From the NCBI GenBank assembly GCA_039029235.1, contig JBCCGO010000003.1, positions 1 through 47,620 on the forward strand: a stretch of DNA of 47,620 nt. Direction: 5' to 3'. Below the pieces are notes generated by a model. The model saw only the letters and a list, made by a program, of their open reading frames with translations. It searched no databases and was not told where the DNA came from. The stretch's first letter is position 1. Each line of letters starts with the position of its first letter. This DNA is from JBCBRR01 sp039029235 (GTDB lineage Bacteria; Bacteroidota; Bacteroidia; Cytophagales; Amoebophilaceae). A program made the position numbers and the translations under genes. This document shows positions 9,066 through 19,800 of this stretch, one piece after another.

Positions 9066-9944
9066 ATGCTAAAATCCATGACTGGTTACGGACAAGCTGT
9101 ATTTGAAGACGATCAGTACCGCGTGCAGGTAGAAGTCAAAACGCTGAATGCTAAGCAAGCAGAAGTAACCCTTCGTTGCCCCAGTGTTTTTACAGCCCAG
9201 GAAATCCCCTGGCGCAACCTAGCTATCTCACACCTGGTACGCGGCAAGATGCTGCTAGCTATAGATTATGAACCCAGGCAAGCAGCTACACCCCCCATAT
9301 CCATCGATCAGGCACTTTTCAAGACCTACTATAAGACCTTGCAAACCCTGGCCAACGAGGTAGGAGCTCCTACCACAGCATTATTTCCACTGGCCTGGAA
9401 TGCCCCAGCAGTGCTCCAAAGAGCCGATGCTGCCCTACCTACGGAAGAAGATATACATCGGATAGAACTTACGGTTCGGGCAGCCCTCCAGCAGTGCGAC
9501 CAAGTCAGGAGCCAAGAAGGAATCGTCCTAGCCCGACATATCGATACCTATCTACAGCACATCAAGCAAGGGCTGACTTGCATAGAAAAAATAGCGCCAA
9601 TAAGCAGAGAGGCTATCAAAGATAAATTGATAGCCAAGGTCATGGCGCTACAAGATGTACAACCCGTAGATAAAAACAGGCTGGCCCAGGAACTACTGTA
9701 CTATACAGAGCGACTAGGCATTACTGAAGAAGTAGTGCGCCTAGCCCAGCACCTGAGCTATTTTGAGGAAACGATGCAGCGTAACCAGCCCGTAGGCAAA
9801 AAGCTCAGCTTCATTGCCCAGGAAATGGGGCGTGAGATCAATACGATAGGTGCTAAAGCCCAGGATGCTGCTATCCAGAAGCAGGTTGTGCTTATGAAAG
9901 ACGAGCTAGAGAAGATCAAAGAACAATTGCAGAATATTTTGTAG
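9066..9944 (+). CDS. yicC: YicC family protein (predicted endoribonuclease)
   Basis: A 292-residue YicC protein. E. coli YicC has been described as an endoribonuclease and as an RNase adaptor affecting small-RNA decay; the role in Bacteroidota is inferred. It starts with the family signature MLKSMTGYGQA and has VEVKTLNAKQAE (~22-33), a form of the 'VE(I/V)KSLNHR' motif with the usual His-Arg changed. The C-terminal DUF1732 part ends with GKKLSFIAQEMGREINTIG followed by AKAQDA, which is highly conserved. The full usual length is present. It lies downstream of tRNA-Glu with a 157-base gap and is followed by two hairpins. Confidence 0.94.
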   Translation: MLKSMTGYGQAVFEDDQYRVQVEVKTLNAKQAEVTLRCPSVFTAQEIPWRNLAISHLVRGKMLLAIDYEPRQAATPPISIDQALFKTYYKTLQTLANEVGAPTTALFPLAWNAPAVLQRADAALPTEEDIHRIELTVRAALQQCDQVRSQEGIVLARHIDTYLQHIKQGLTCIEKIAPISREAIKDKLIAKVMALQDVQPVDKNRLAQELLYYTERLGITEEVVRLAQHLSYFEETMQRNQPVGKKLSFIAQEMGREINTIGAKAQDAAIQKQVVLMKDELEKIKEQLQNIL

Positions 9945-10009
9945 CAGCTTTGCAAGTCCACAGTTCTGGGCAGAAGTATGGATGGCCATAGAAGTTATTG
10001 TACGGTAAG

Positions 10010-10059
10010 CCCTACAGAAGCGTAGGGATAGAATGTGATCAGCAGGACAACTGTCCTGC
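10010..10059 (+). terminator. Two tandem hairpins after yicC
   Basis: CCCTAC (10010-10015) pairs with GTAGGG (10022-10027), and GCAGGAC (10042-10048) pairs with GTCCTGC (10053-10059) around a four-base loop. Neither is followed by a T-run, so they could slow or end transcription after yicC but are not classic intrinsic terminators. Confidence 0.35.
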
Positions 10060-10223
10060 CTGTTGGTGCTAGCAATAGTGAACAAAATATCCTACAGGCG
10101 CTGTTATAAAGCGTACAAGGTTACGACTTTGCCAGTGTAGAAGGTGTACTACACTGCAGACTACGCTCAGCCTAGGCCCTAAAAAGTAACCCGACAAATT
10201 TCCCAAAATCAAACCACAAGCAG

Positions 10224-10231
10224 TACATTTG
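10224..10231 (+). promoter_or_regulatory. Bacteroidota-type -7 box upstream of the O-methyltransferase gene
   Basis: TACATTTG matches the Bacteroidota consensus TAnnTTTG exactly and ends nine bases before the ATG at 10241. A clear -33 TTTG partner is not visible about 20 bases upstream, so the call is tentative. If it is real, the transcript would have almost no leader, which would favour the ATG over the TTG at 10229. Confidence 0.35.
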
Positions 10232-10240
10232 TCGCAAACA

Positions 10241-10912
10241 ATGATTGATTTACCCTATGCTACGCTACAAGCCCATGCTGAGCAGTATACCACAGCAGGG
10301 CCACCTTTGCTAGCTACCATCTACCAAGAGACCCATGCCAACGTTCCGATGCCTAGGATGCTCAGCGGACACCTACAAGGACGTGTACTAGCCATGCTCT
10401 CTCGTATGCTACAGCCCCGCAATATTCTTGAGCTCGGTACCTACACCGGATACTCAGCGCTATGCCTAGCTGAGGGGCTGCAGCAAGATGGCATCTTGCA
10501 CACTATTGATAACAATGCGGCACTAGAGCGTAGGGTAAAAGGCTACTTCAGTCAGGCGGGTATCCAACACCAAGTAAAGTACCACATCGGGGAAGCACTA
10601 GACATCATCCCCCAGCTTAGTGAGACCTTTGACTTGGTCTTCATAGATGCCGATAAGAAAAACTACCTGCGCTACTACCGTTTAGTGTTAGACCGGGTCA
10701 GACCTGGTGGGTTTATCCTCGTAGACAATGTGCTGTTGAGGGGCAGCGTCTTATCGCAAGCAGACCAGCCTCCAGGCCGCCAGACCCAGGCCATGATCGA
10801 TTTCAATACCCAGGTTCACCAAGATCCTCGCGTAGAGAATCTATTACTGCCTATCAGAGACGGACTCATGGTACTCAGAAAAAGTGGTGCGTTGCCCAAG
10901 CTTGGGTTGTAG
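10241..10912 (+). CDS. SAM-dependent O-methyltransferase (COG4122 type)
   Basis: A small class I methyltransferase of the catechol/caffeoyl-CoA O-methyltransferase group (223 residues from this ATG). The SAM-binding motif is ILELGTYTGYSALCLAEGL (~residues 67-85). The metal/substrate motif FDLVFIDADKKNYLRYY (~131-147) contains the Asp of the divalent-cation site, and ILVDNVLLRGSV follows. The substrate in bacterial members is mostly unknown. A TTG four codons upstream (10229) is also open, but it overlaps a promoter-like box, so I prefer 10241. The gene is the last rightward one before the large minus-strand island. Confidence 0.92.
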   Translation: MIDLPYATLQAHAEQYTTAGPPLLATIYQETHANVPMPRMLSGHLQGRVLAMLSRMLQPRNILELGTYTGYSALCLAEGLQQDGILHTIDNNAALERRVKGYFSQAGIQHQVKYHIGEALDIIPQLSETFDLVFIDADKKNYLRYYRLVLDRVRPGGFILVDNVLLRGSVLSQADQPPGRQTQAMIDFNTQVHQDPRVENLLLPIRDGLMVLRKSGALPKLGL

Positions 10913-10952
10913 TATGGCTAGCCATAGTAGTTAAAATCTAAGCTGACAATAG

Positions 10953-11408
10953 CTAAATCGTTGGACAACTAAAACTACTATCCGATAGACAAGCCAGCTT
11001 GTCGAGAAAAATTACCTGCCTGAGATAGCACTCTAGCACACCACTGACCTCGTTGGTAGGGAAAACGCACTCGCTCCCCTGCTCGGGCCTGGGAAAACAA
11101 ATTCCGACCAACGGGAGTGACTTGGGTAGAAATTCGTAGGAGATCACGCCCTATGGAGGGTACAGCTCGCTGGCTTAGGGGCTCGAGGGCTCTCTCCAGC
11201 GCTGGCCCGCTAGCTAGTGGCAGCGTCAGGGCCCCAGGAGATGAGATGACTGGTCTAGAGAGCTCGTTGCCGTTGTGCTCACCAGGGCTCTTTCAGACTG
11301 AGGTGCAGCCAAGCTGGCGTCTGGGCTGCAGCTCGCTAGCTGCCATACTGTGAGTAATATTCTGGCTGCGCTTCGTTGGCCCTGGATGTAGAAGTTAGTG
11401 CGTTTCAT
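10953..11408 (-). pseudogene. Stub of the secreted N-terminal module shared with the two large signal-peptide genes
   Basis: The start at 11408 gives MKRTNFYIQGQRSAARILL, nearly the same as MKRPSFYTQGQRSTARILL of the gene starting at 29048, including the signal-peptide core. Further on, in shifted frames, it matches the segment around QVRFHYELGQWRAEVLSRI of the HEAT/TPR gene: the + strand bases 10990-11110 copy 16330-16450 with few changes. The coding sequence is frameshifted and stops after about 150 codons, at the equivalent of residue ~140 of its relatives. No HEAT or TPR part follows. It lies just upstream (by orientation) of the O-methyltransferase end. Confidence 0.75.
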
Positions 11409-11439
11409 AATGCTTGGACTGTTGTATGGGTTGAATAAT

Positions 11440-11520
11440 CGCCTCTCTCTAGCGAGTAACTCGATGTTACGTATAAATTTAACTGCTAGCAAGCTCAATC
11501 TTTTACCTAAGTATCCAATG
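11440..11520 (-). repeat. Single copy of the ~150-base upstream repeat
   Basis: The + strand reads AACTGCTAGCAAGCTCAATC followed by TTTTACCTAAG around 11478-11512. This resembles AACTGCTAGCCTGGTGAGCT plus AGATCTTCTACCTAAG around 29447-29482. Both lie 5' of a gene copy starting with MKR. Here the repeat is cut off by the end of the HEAT/TPR gene at 11523. Confidence 0.45.
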
Positions 11521-11522
11521 AT

Positions 11523-14500
11523 CTACCCTTGCATTGATGGTTCCTTTGGGAGGGCTTTCCGCATCTCGCGGGCTTGCTCCTGGCACTCGCGGGCCCTGTC
11601 ATCACTGCCTAATTCACGGTAGGCTGCCCCCACTACATTTTCGAGAGTGTCAGCTACTTTGCGGAGGGCCCCGTTCGCCTCGGAGACTTGCTCATGGTAC
11701 TCGCGGGCCCTGTCATGGTTGCCTAATTTCTCGTGAGATTCTCCTATCTTGCAAAGCATCCAAGCTACCTCGGTATAGTTACCTGCGTATAAAAGGTACA
11801 GTTTAAAGACTGGTGGTCCTGAGTGGCCGGAAGCCTGCTCACAGTTGTCGGAGTTCTTATAGACCCCCGTCGTATCGTTGAGGGTTCGCGCTAACTCAGG
11901 ATAGGTTCCTGGGTGTAGAACCTGGTACATTGTGAGGGCTGCCTCTAAGTGTCCGAGGGCCTGCTCGTATTTCTCCGATTTCATATAGTCCGCGCCTACC
12001 TTTTTGAGGGCTTTAGCTACCTGAGAATACTGACTCTCGTAGAGGGCCTGGCGCATCTCGAGGGCTCTAGCATAATTTTCCAATTTTTCGTAGACTATCC
12101 CTACATTGTTGAGGGCTTGAGCTACCGCGAGGTGATTATTCCCGTATGGGCTCTGGTACATCTCGAGGGCTTGCTCAAAGTGCTCGCGGGCTTGTTTATA
12201 TCTGCCCGAGTTCATATAGACTGCCCCCACATTGGCCAGGGAGTCAGCTACACGAGTATGTTGCTCCCCGTAGTAGGCTTTCCGCTTCTCGATGGCTTGA
12301 TCAAAGTAATCGCGGGCCAGTTCATAATTACCCCAGTTTATGTATACCATCCCCACATTGTCGAGGGAGGAAGCTACACGGGAATGGTTCCTTTGGTAGA
12401 TGGCCTGGCGCATCGTGAGGGCTAGATTAAAATACTTGAGGGCTTGCTCATAGTTGCCCAAGGCATGGCAGGCTGTCCCCGCATTGTCGAGAAAGGAAGC
12501 TGCCTGAGGATGGCTCCCCCGGAAGCGGGGCTGGCGGCGTATCTCGAGAGCTAGATTAAAATACTCGAGGGCTTGATTATAGTTGCCCAAGGCATAGTGG
12601 GCTGCCCCCAAATTGCTAAAGGATTGGTAAAGAGGGTGGTTCCCCGTGTATATATCCTGCTGCATGGTAAGGGTTGGTTCGCAGTGTTCGAGGACTTGGT
12701 CCGGGCTACCTAAGGCATAAGTGAGTATTTCCACACTATTCAGGGGTTGATCTATAGGAGAGAGGTTCCCCTCGTCGAGGGTCTGCCGCATGGTGAGGGC
12801 TGGCCCATGGTGCTCGAGGGCTTGCTCAGCATTGTTTGAGATATGGTCTATTGCTTCCATATGGCCCACGACTTGAGTTGTCTGAGGATAGTTCCCCTGA
12901 TCGAGCGCCTGCCGCATCGCGAGGGCTTGTAGATAGTGGCGTAGGGCCTCATCATATTGGCCTAAATCGTGATAGGCTATGCCCACATTGTTGAGAGAGG
13001 CAGCCCTATCAGGATGGTTCCCGTGGTGGTAAGCCTGTCTCCTTTCGAGGGCTTGCCTTTTGTACTGGAGAGCCTCAGCATGGTTGCCTAAGTACTCATG
13101 GGCTACCCCTACATTGTTCAGGGCGCGAGCTACATCTGGATGGTCGCCTGGTCTGAGGACTTGGACCATTGCTAGGTACTGCCTATAGTATTCGAGCGTT
13201 TTCTCAGCCGGGTCTACTTCAGCTTTGATGAAGTTTACAAAGCGCTGCACTACTTCTTTAGACTTGTGCCATGTTTGGGGGTTGTCTTCAGTAGCGTAGA
13301 GGACCACCTGCTGCTGATTTTGCACAGGACTTTTGGCGACGAGGGATGTGTGATAGAGTCGCGTCGTAATATGGGGGATGAGCCTAGGATCTTGCCTGTC
13401 CTCCCTAGCCCAATAGCACTCGAGGAGTTGCTGGAGAGAAACTTTCTCGAGTTTCTCGATGGCTGCCTGACTAGCGCTCCATTGCTGATCCTCAGTGGCT
13501 TTAATCAGGCTTGGGATGATGGCTGGGGCCTTGGAGGGATCTGCCTGAGCCACCTTCGAGAGGGCATAGATGGCTGCCCTTAGGGTAGAAGGAGACTGAG
13601 TGGCTTGGATTAGCATCGGGATTATGGTTTGGGCATGGCTGGGAGCGTCTTTAAAGACCTCCCCGAGGGTCTCGATGGCAGTAGTGGCAGTAGGCCGAGT
13701 ATTCTCATCTGAATCACAGGCGGCTTGGCGTAGTGTATGGATGATTCCTGGGCCATGGCTGGGAGCGGCCTTAAAAGCCTTGCCTAGGGCCCTGATGGCA
13801 GCCTGTTTAACATCGAGACGACATTCTGCAGCGGCTTCCTTGAGTGTATTGATGATGTGTGTGGCCTCTTCGGGAGTAGCTTCGGCCACTTCCCCAAGGG
13901 CCTCGATGGCAGCCGGCCGACCCTCCCACTGCTGATCCTGAGCGACTTCCTTGAGTATATTGATGATTTGCGTGACTTCTTGGGGAGCGACTTGAGCCAC
14001 CCTCCCGAGGACCTTGATGGCAGCCTGTCGAGCACCTTCTTTATGTTGCAGATTTCCATCTTGCTCGTGATTAGCAGCCTCCTCGAGTATCTCGATGATA
14101 GCTGAAGCTTTGTCAGGAGCTACCTGAGCCACCTTCTCGAGTGTCTCTATAGCAGCCTGTCGAACATTTTCGTCGCAATCCTTAGCGGCTTCCTTGAGTA
14201 TATTGGTGATGGCTCGAGCTTTGTCGGAAGCGGCTTTAGCCATCTTCCCGAGCGCTTCGATAGCAGCCTGTCGAACATCTGTATACTCACCTTGATCCTC
14301 AACGGCTTTCTTGAGTATTTTGATGATGTTTTGAACCTTGCCGGGAGCTACCTGAGCCACCTGCCCAAGGGCCTCGATGGCAGCCTGTCGAGCATTTTTA
14401 TCTTGCTCGCGGCTAGCTGCCTGCTCGAGTATCTTGATGATAGCTGGAGCTTTGTCAGGAGCTACCTGAGCCACCTTCCCGAGCGTTTCGATAGCAGCCT

Positions 14501-16748
14501 CTTGAACGTCAGGATCTGGATACTGAGTATTGTCTGTCAGTAGCTGGAGGATGCCTGGGGTTTCTTTAGGAACGGCTTCAGTCACCTTGCCGAGGGCCGC
14601 GATGGCAGCTCGTCGGACATCTGCATTCGGATCCCTAGCAGCGTTTATAAGCGGCTGTAGTAGCTCTGGGGTATGGCTGGTTACAGCCGAGAAGGTTTGT
14701 AAGGAGCTCGTGAGTAGCTCCAGTAGCTTGTGGCCAGCGTTGTACTCCTTTTTCTGCACGTGCTTGAGTCCTCGGCGGAACCATCTCTGCAGCGAGGATA
14801 TCACCTGAAACGCAGCCTTAGCTATATTCTTTGCAACTCCCTCATCAGCTATGCAGAGCCACTCATGCGTCACCCGCAACTGCACGAGCAGATGCTGCAC
14901 GCCAACTATTTCTTTATCGCTCTCCATATGTCTTAGTAACGCTTGTATACCTTCTACCCCTGTTGTTTTACTCACTTCACGAGCCAAGGAGGAAAGAGTG
15001 CCAGCATGCTGCTTTGTGTATTTGTGCTCGGAGAGAAATTCACGTACGCTTTTTTGCGCATTTTCGTCTTCTGAGAGCAACTGCTGGGCTAGGGCTTGAG
15101 CTTGGGAGAGGTCTCTGTTGGAGCTTGCTCCCTCACTCTCACCTAGATCAGAAGTTAACAGAGTGCTACCTAAGGCTTGGCGCTTGGGCAAAGGAGCAAC
15201 ACTTCCTGCCGGATGTAAAGACTCAGCACGCTGGACTAGCTTAGAGTTACTCGATCGTTGACTAGAAGATGGGCCCTGTGCTGGATCAGGAATTCCGGGT
15301 AACTTTCTCTTCACTTCTGAGATTCCTTTCCCTTTGGATAGTTTGTTTACTCCTTGATAACTAGAGGTCTTTAGGGAAAGAATTGATTCCTTTTGCAGCT
15401 TGCGGTAGTGCGGGCTTTCTTGGAGAAGATATATTGGCACACCGGACACCAGCGCAGTAGAATCAGAGACTTCTGATAAAATAGATACATGACTTTGGCG
15501 CAGCTTGGTTAGTACTTCTCCAGTGCTACCCGGAGATGATGACTCCGATTGGCCCAGTGAGCTCAATGATTGGGGCAACAATGAACTGACATCTATTGTC
15601 TTGTAGGGAGATTGCTCTGATGCCTGATCTGGTATGCTCTCCTGCCAGGCTGCCCCTAACGAGTATAGCTGGCTCACTGCTAGGTCAAAACCTTCCTCAC
15701 TGAGCTGGCTATAATGCAGCATCAGCTCGGCAACTATCGGGCCAGCGTATGATGATTCCCCTGCTTGCCCTATTAGGGGATTCGAGATACATAGCTCTTC
15801 TACCAGGTTTTGCTGCTTTATTTCTGACAGAGCTCGTTCTTGGAACTGGGTTACTTCTGTAGGGCTCAATAAAATTAGGTTGCTTCTGTACAACATGCCC
15901 AATAGGTAAGGGCTATCAGGAGAGACTGGGCTAATAAAAAGGGCTCCTGCTTTTTCTAATGCGTTTAGGAGAATTTTTAATTGCTTGAATTGATTGACAA
16001 AGCTTGTCTCGGGTGAAGATGGGTCATGAAACACTACCTTAAGTAGATGATCTTGTCTATTACTTACTCTGGCCAAATTCTCGAAGGTTGTATTGTCATA
16101 TTCTCGCTCACATTCCTCCTTTCCTGCCCCACTTCCCGAAGCCTCGCCTCCCCCTCCTCCCTTCAGGCCTGACACCCCCAGATAGACAATTTTTCCCAGC
16201 ACAGGAAGCACATTCCTACCAATTACATGGATCTGGCGTTGACTATACCAGCTGGGGTAGTTATTGAGAACTTCTAGGCTACTCGCGACATCTTCGCCCT
16301 GGCTACACACGACAGGCAGCACTGACTGGCGGGCAAAATTGCCTATCCGAGATAACACTTCAGCACGCCACTGACCTAGTTCGTAGTGAAAACGCACTTG
16401 TTCACCACCGCGGGCCTGGAAAGACAGTTGCTCACTAACGGGACTGACTTGGGGGGAAGTTCGTAGTCGATGACGCCCTGTGGGATAGCTGGAGAGGTTA
16501 GTGTTATGCCATGTGTGGGGGAGTATGTTTTGGGCTGCTCGCTCTTGCGCTAGCCCACGTTGCTTTGCCAGGGGAGACAGTTGGGAATAGGTTGGCGGTA
16601 CTTCTTGAGACGTCCCTGGGACGCTGTTGTCAGCAATGGATATACTATCGGGACTGGCATATGACCAAGATACTCGATGGAAGAAGGCTCCGAACAAAAA
16701 ACTTAAGAGCAATGACCGAGATAAGATGCGCCGTGCGAGCTTGTACAT
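11523..16748 (-). CDS. Secreted HEAT-repeat plus TPR protein (1741 aa)
   Basis: The product starts with an n-region MYKLARRILSR, a hydrophobic LLLSFLFGAFF and a likely cleavage after SYA, which is a Sec signal peptide. Residues ~75-470 form a module of unknown fold, with a Gly-rich stretch near 195-205, also found in the gene at 22488-29048. From QALAQQLL (~553) onward the sequence switches to the helical leader of the twin-STAND protein (DKEIVGVQHL, HEWLC), followed by about ten HEAT-like repeats (~700-1100; AAIEALGKVAQVAP type). The switch continues as far as EVVQRFVN (~1165). About thirteen 42-residue kinesin-light-chain-like TPRs (~1180-1725) complete it. No NTPase domain is present. The function is unknown. 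A secreted protein-binding scaffold acting on the host is the likeliest role, by inference from repeat type and signal peptide. Confidence 0.85.
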   Translation of the reverse strand: MYKLARRILSRSLLLSFLFGAFFHRVSWSYASPDSISIADNSVPGTSQEVPPTYSQLSPLAKQRGLAQERAAQNILPHTWHNTNLSSYPTGRHRLRTSPQVSPVSEQLSFQARGGEQVRFHYELGQWRAEVLSRIGNFARQSVLPVVCSQGEDVASSLEVLNNYPSWYSQRQIHVIGRNVLPVLGKIVYLGVSGLKGGGGGEASGSGAGKEECEREYDNTTFENLARVSNRQDHLLKVVFHDPSSPETSFVNQFKQLKILLNALEKAGALFISPVSPDSPYLLGMLYRSNLILLSPTEVTQFQERALSEIKQQNLVEELCISNPLIGQAGESSYAGPIVAELMLHYSQLSEEGFDLAVSQLYSLGAAWQESIPDQASEQSPYKTIDVSSLLPQSLSSLGQSESSSPGSTGEVLTKLRQSHVSILSEVSDSTALVSGVPIYLLQESPHYRKLQKESILSLKTSSYQGVNKLSKGKGISEVKRKLPGIPDPAQGPSSSQRSSNSKLVQRAESLHPAGSVAPLPKRQALGSTLLTSDLGESEGASSNRDLSQAQALAQQLLSEDENAQKSVREFLSEHKYTKQHAGTLSSLAREVSKTTGVEGIQALLRHMESDKEIVGVQHLLVQLRVTHEWLCIADEGVAKNIAKAAFQVISSLQRWFRRGLKHVQKKEYNAGHKLLELLTSSLQTFSAVTSHTPELLQPLINAARDPNADVRRAAIAALGKVTEAVPKETPGILQLLTDNTQYPDPDVQEAAIETLGKVAQVAPDKAPAIIKILEQAASREQDKNARQAAIEALGQVAQVAPGKVQNIIKILKKAVEDQGEYTDVRQAAIEALGKMAKAASDKARAITNILKEAAKDCDENVRQAAIETLEKVAQVAPDKASAIIEILEEAANHEQDGNLQHKEGARQAAIKVLGRVAQVAPQEVTQIINILKEVAQDQQWEGRPAAIEALGEVAEATPEEATHIINTLKEAAAECRLDVKQAAIRALGKAFKAAPSHGPGIIHTLRQAACDSDENTRPTATTAIETLGEVFKDAPSHAQTIIPMLIQATQSPSTLRAAIYALSKVAQADPSKAPAIIPSLIKATEDQQWSASQAAIEKLEKVSLQQLLECYWAREDRQDPRLIPHITTRLYHTSLVAKSPVQNQQQVVLYATEDNPQTWHKSKEVVQRFVNFIKAEVDPAEKTLEYYRQYLAMVQVLRPGDHPDVARALNNVGVAHEYLGNHAEALQYKRQALERRQAYHHGNHPDRAASLNNVGIAYHDLGQYDEALRHYLQALAMRQALDQGNYPQTTQVVGHMEAIDHISNNAEQALEHHGPALTMRQTLDEGNLSPIDQPLNSVEILTYALGSPDQVLEHCEPTLTMQQDIYTGNHPLYQSFSNLGAAHYALGNYNQALEYFNLALEIRRQPRFRGSHPQAASFLDNAGTACHALGNYEQALKYFNLALTMRQAIYQRNHSRVASSLDNVGMVYINWGNYELARDYFDQAIEKRKAYYGEQHTRVADSLANVGAVYMNSGRYKQAREHFEQALEMYQSPYGNNHLAVAQALNNVGIVYEKLENYARALEMRQALYESQYSQVAKALKKVGADYMKSEKYEQALGHLEAALTMYQVLHPGTYPELARTLNDTTGVYKNSDNCEQASGHSGPPVFKLYLLYAGNYTEVAWMLCKIGESHEKLGNHDRAREYHEQVSEANGALRKVADTLENVVGAAYRELGSDDRARECQEQAREMRKALPKEPSMQG
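13440..14700 (-). repeat. HEAT-repeat-coding tandem array
   Basis: Roughly ten units of about 115-125 bases encode AAIEALGKVAQVAP-type HEAT repeats. They are close in sequence to the HEAT units at 19260-20800 in the neighbouring gene, including the flanks (SLQQLLECYWA against SLQPLLERYWA). Confidence 0.7.
15240..16470 (-). repeat. Shared N-terminal module, copy 1
   Basis: About 1.2 kb is closely similar, base by base over long stretches, to 27480-28720. Examples are the segments encoding YDNTTFENLARV, SPDSPYLLGMLY and SEQSPYKTIDVSSLLP. It is a dispersed direct repeat that could support recombination between the two genes. A shorter third copy lies at 10960-11150. Confidence 0.8.
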
Positions 16749-16866
16749 ATTTTGCTTGTTAAAAGAGTTTCTAGCATATAGTTGCGCCTAGCATAGCCAA
16801 GCAAGGGACTTTTTATCAACAAATATAACGAGCTTCTATCCTAGTGAGTGGGCATGGCTAGCTTCT

Positions 16867-19800
16867 TCACTGGCCAGTCAAGAGATCTTTGGTTAAAGTA
16901 TCCTCTTCTCCTAGCACCTCGATACAAGGCGGTACCAACTTTGTTTTGATCTCTCGTGCTTTCCCCTCCTCTAGCTTCGGAAGCGTCTCTATGAGATGGC
17001 CGAGATATTTGGTAAGCTGCGGATGCGCTTGCTTGAATACGCGCAGCGCCACCTCCACGGCTTGTTGGTAGTGAGTGGCAGCTTCTTCATAGCGTCCTAA
17101 GGCTGTATAGCCCAGCCCGACGCCATTCAACGATTGTGCCATGTATGGATGGTCTTGGCCTTTAAAAAGGCACTCGCGCATGTCTAGTCCTTGCTGACAG
17201 TACTCAATCCCCTCCTCAGCTTGGCCTAGTTTTATTAATGTCTCTCCTACGTTGTTGAGCGAATGGGCTGTATCTGGATGGTTTTGATCGCTAGCAAGGC
17301 GCTGACGCATCTCCAAGGATTCTTTTTTATATAGCAGTGCCTCTGGGAGTTGTTTTAGATCTTCCAGACTGATGCCTACACTATTCAGCGAGCGCGCCAC
17401 ATCTGGATGATCTTGGCCTTTGTACAGACATTTTCGCATGAACAAACCCTCTTGCTTATACTGCAGTGCTTCTTGATGTCTGCCTAGATGCGAGAGCAGT
17501 TCTCCCACACTATTGAGCGCATGGGCCAATTCAGGATCCTCCTGGCGATCTCTATCTTTTAAAAGGCGCTTCCTCATCTCTAGTGCCTGCTGCTTATGCT
17601 CCAGGGCTTCCTGGCGTCTTCCTAGTTGGCTCAGCGTAGTACCTAGCTCGCTCCAAGAACGGGCTACATCGGGATGGTCCCCTTGGTAGCGGTCCTGGTA
17701 GATCTGGAGGGCTTGCTTTTGGTACTCGAGGGCTGCTGGGTAGTTGCGTACTACTTCTTTGCTATACTGCCCCATACAGTTCAGTAATTTGGCTACTACT
17801 ACTGAGGGCTCGGCGTCTGATGAGTTAAGCCTGGAGAGCACTTTGGCTACATGGGGAACATATAGCCTGGCTTGCTGCCAGTGTTCGTCTGGGTTTGAGG
17901 ACACCCAAGGCATCTGGCTGGCTAGCACCTGGGCTAGCCGAGCAAGTATCGCTCCCGATGATCCTAGGGCTGCTTCGGCTGTCCAGCCATCGTACACCCT
18001 ACAGGAGGCCTGTACTTCTCGGTGTACTTGCAGGCCTAGCTCCTCTCCTCCGTTGTGTATAACCTGCATCAACGATAGGCTAGCTAGGTCTGCCATCACC
18101 CTACTGAGCTGCTCATCATCCTCCTCTTCCAGCAAGGCACTCACCAGCGAGCGGGGGATGAAGTCAGCGTCTAGGTAGGCCCCATATTGCATGAGTTGCT
18201 GGCTTTCTTTGGTGAGCTTCTCCAAGCCTAGAGACACTTCAGGCAAAGCGAGCTTCCCTTGCTGCTTAATACCTGCCTGCTTGAGCGTTTGTAAGCGGGC
18301 TATGTACTGGGCTGTAGTAACGAGTCTGTTGGCTTGCAGATAGCTGGCAGCTAGGTTGAGTTTCTGGGGAACTAGCCCTATCTCTCCCAGTAAGTCGTTA
18401 ACTTCTTCGCTGGTGTAAGCACGCTTCATTTGTTTCAAGCGGGCTTCTAGGTAACGCTGACCCTCTTCTTGGCTGAAAGCGTCTACCGGCAGCTGCTCAT
18501 ACTTGCCCACGAAAGCCTCGGCATTGCGGGTGGTAACGATGACCTGGACGGTAGAGGTTCTCGGCAAAAGGTAATCTTCGATGAGGCTGGCATCTTCGGT
18601 ATTGTCTAGGATCAGGAGCGTCGTTTGCTTGTACCGAGCCAGGGCTCCGTAGATTGCCCTTGCTAGCTCCTGGCGGTATCTACCAGGATCAACGGACAGC
18701 AGCTGCTTGGCTAGGGTTTGATCGTCTATCTGGAGCTCTTGGGCCAGGTGCTCATACCCCTCTTGCAGCTTGCTGCTATTTTCGGCTTCTATCCAGCGGA
18801 CTATCTGGATGCCTCTGCGCTTATGGCCGTAGTGGGCTGCCAGCGTGCTCTTACCTGTCCCACCAAAGCCACAGAGTACGCATACCCCTTGCGCTTGTAA
18901 GGCTGCTTCTAGCTGACTGGTGATGTGGGGCCGTTCTACGAAATGGTTGAGCTTGGATAGGGCTATGGAGCTGCTGATGTAAGGAGGGGTTACTGTCTTG
19001 TTGGCTCCAGAGGACTCGGTGGGGGTGACTTGTTGCGGGGGTTGCCCGACCTGGCCAGGCTTTTGGTGTGTTCCGGGCCTAGGCTGGATGAGGTTCACAA
19101 AGCGCTGCACGACTTCCTGAGGCTTTTCCCATGTTTGGGGCCTGCCTGCAGTGCCGTAGAGGACCGCCTGCTGTTGCCCCTGTTCAAGGATTCTGACGAC
19201 GAGGGGTGTGTGGTAGAGTCGGGTTGTAATATGGGGGATGAGTCTAGGATCCTGCCCAGCCCAATAGCGCTCGAGGAGTGGCTGGAGAGAAATTTTTTCG
19301 AGTGCCTCGATGGCTGCCTGTCGAGCGCTCTGCTGCTGATCCTCAGCGACTTCAATCAGGCTTGGAATGATGGATGGGCCTTCGGAGGGAGCTGCCTGGG
19401 CTATCTTTTCGAGCGCCTCGATGATTGCCCGTTGAACACCCGCATCCTTGCTATGAGCGGCGGCTTCCTGGAGTATCCCGATGATGGCTGGGGCTTGGCC
19501 AGGAGCTATCTGAGCTACTTTGCCGAGGGTCTCGATGGTAGCTCGCTGAGCGTCTGCATCCTCGCCTTGAGCGGCGGCTTTCTGGAGTGTCTGGATGATG
19601 GCTGGGGTTTTGTCAGGGGCGACCTGAGCCACTTTGCCCAGGGCCGCGATGGCTGCCTCTTGAATATCTGTATCCTCGCCCTGATCAGCTGTTTCTTTGA
19701 GTATCTTGATGATGGCTAGGGCTTTTTCAGGGGTGAACTGAACCACTTTGCCCAGGGCCACGATGGCTGCCTCTTGAATATTTTCGTTTAGATCCTGGGT

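Noticed and set aside
10953..11147. 64-codon minus-strand frame as a small independent gene
   Set aside because: It is an out-of-frame reading of the decayed copy of the shared N-terminal module, as shown by base-level similarity to 16330-16450.
13266..14936. Many long plus-strand open frames across the HEAT/TPR gene, and likewise at 19030-20808
   Set aside because: They are antisense shadows of the repeat-coding minus-strand genes and reproduce the repeat periodicity without any domain of their own.
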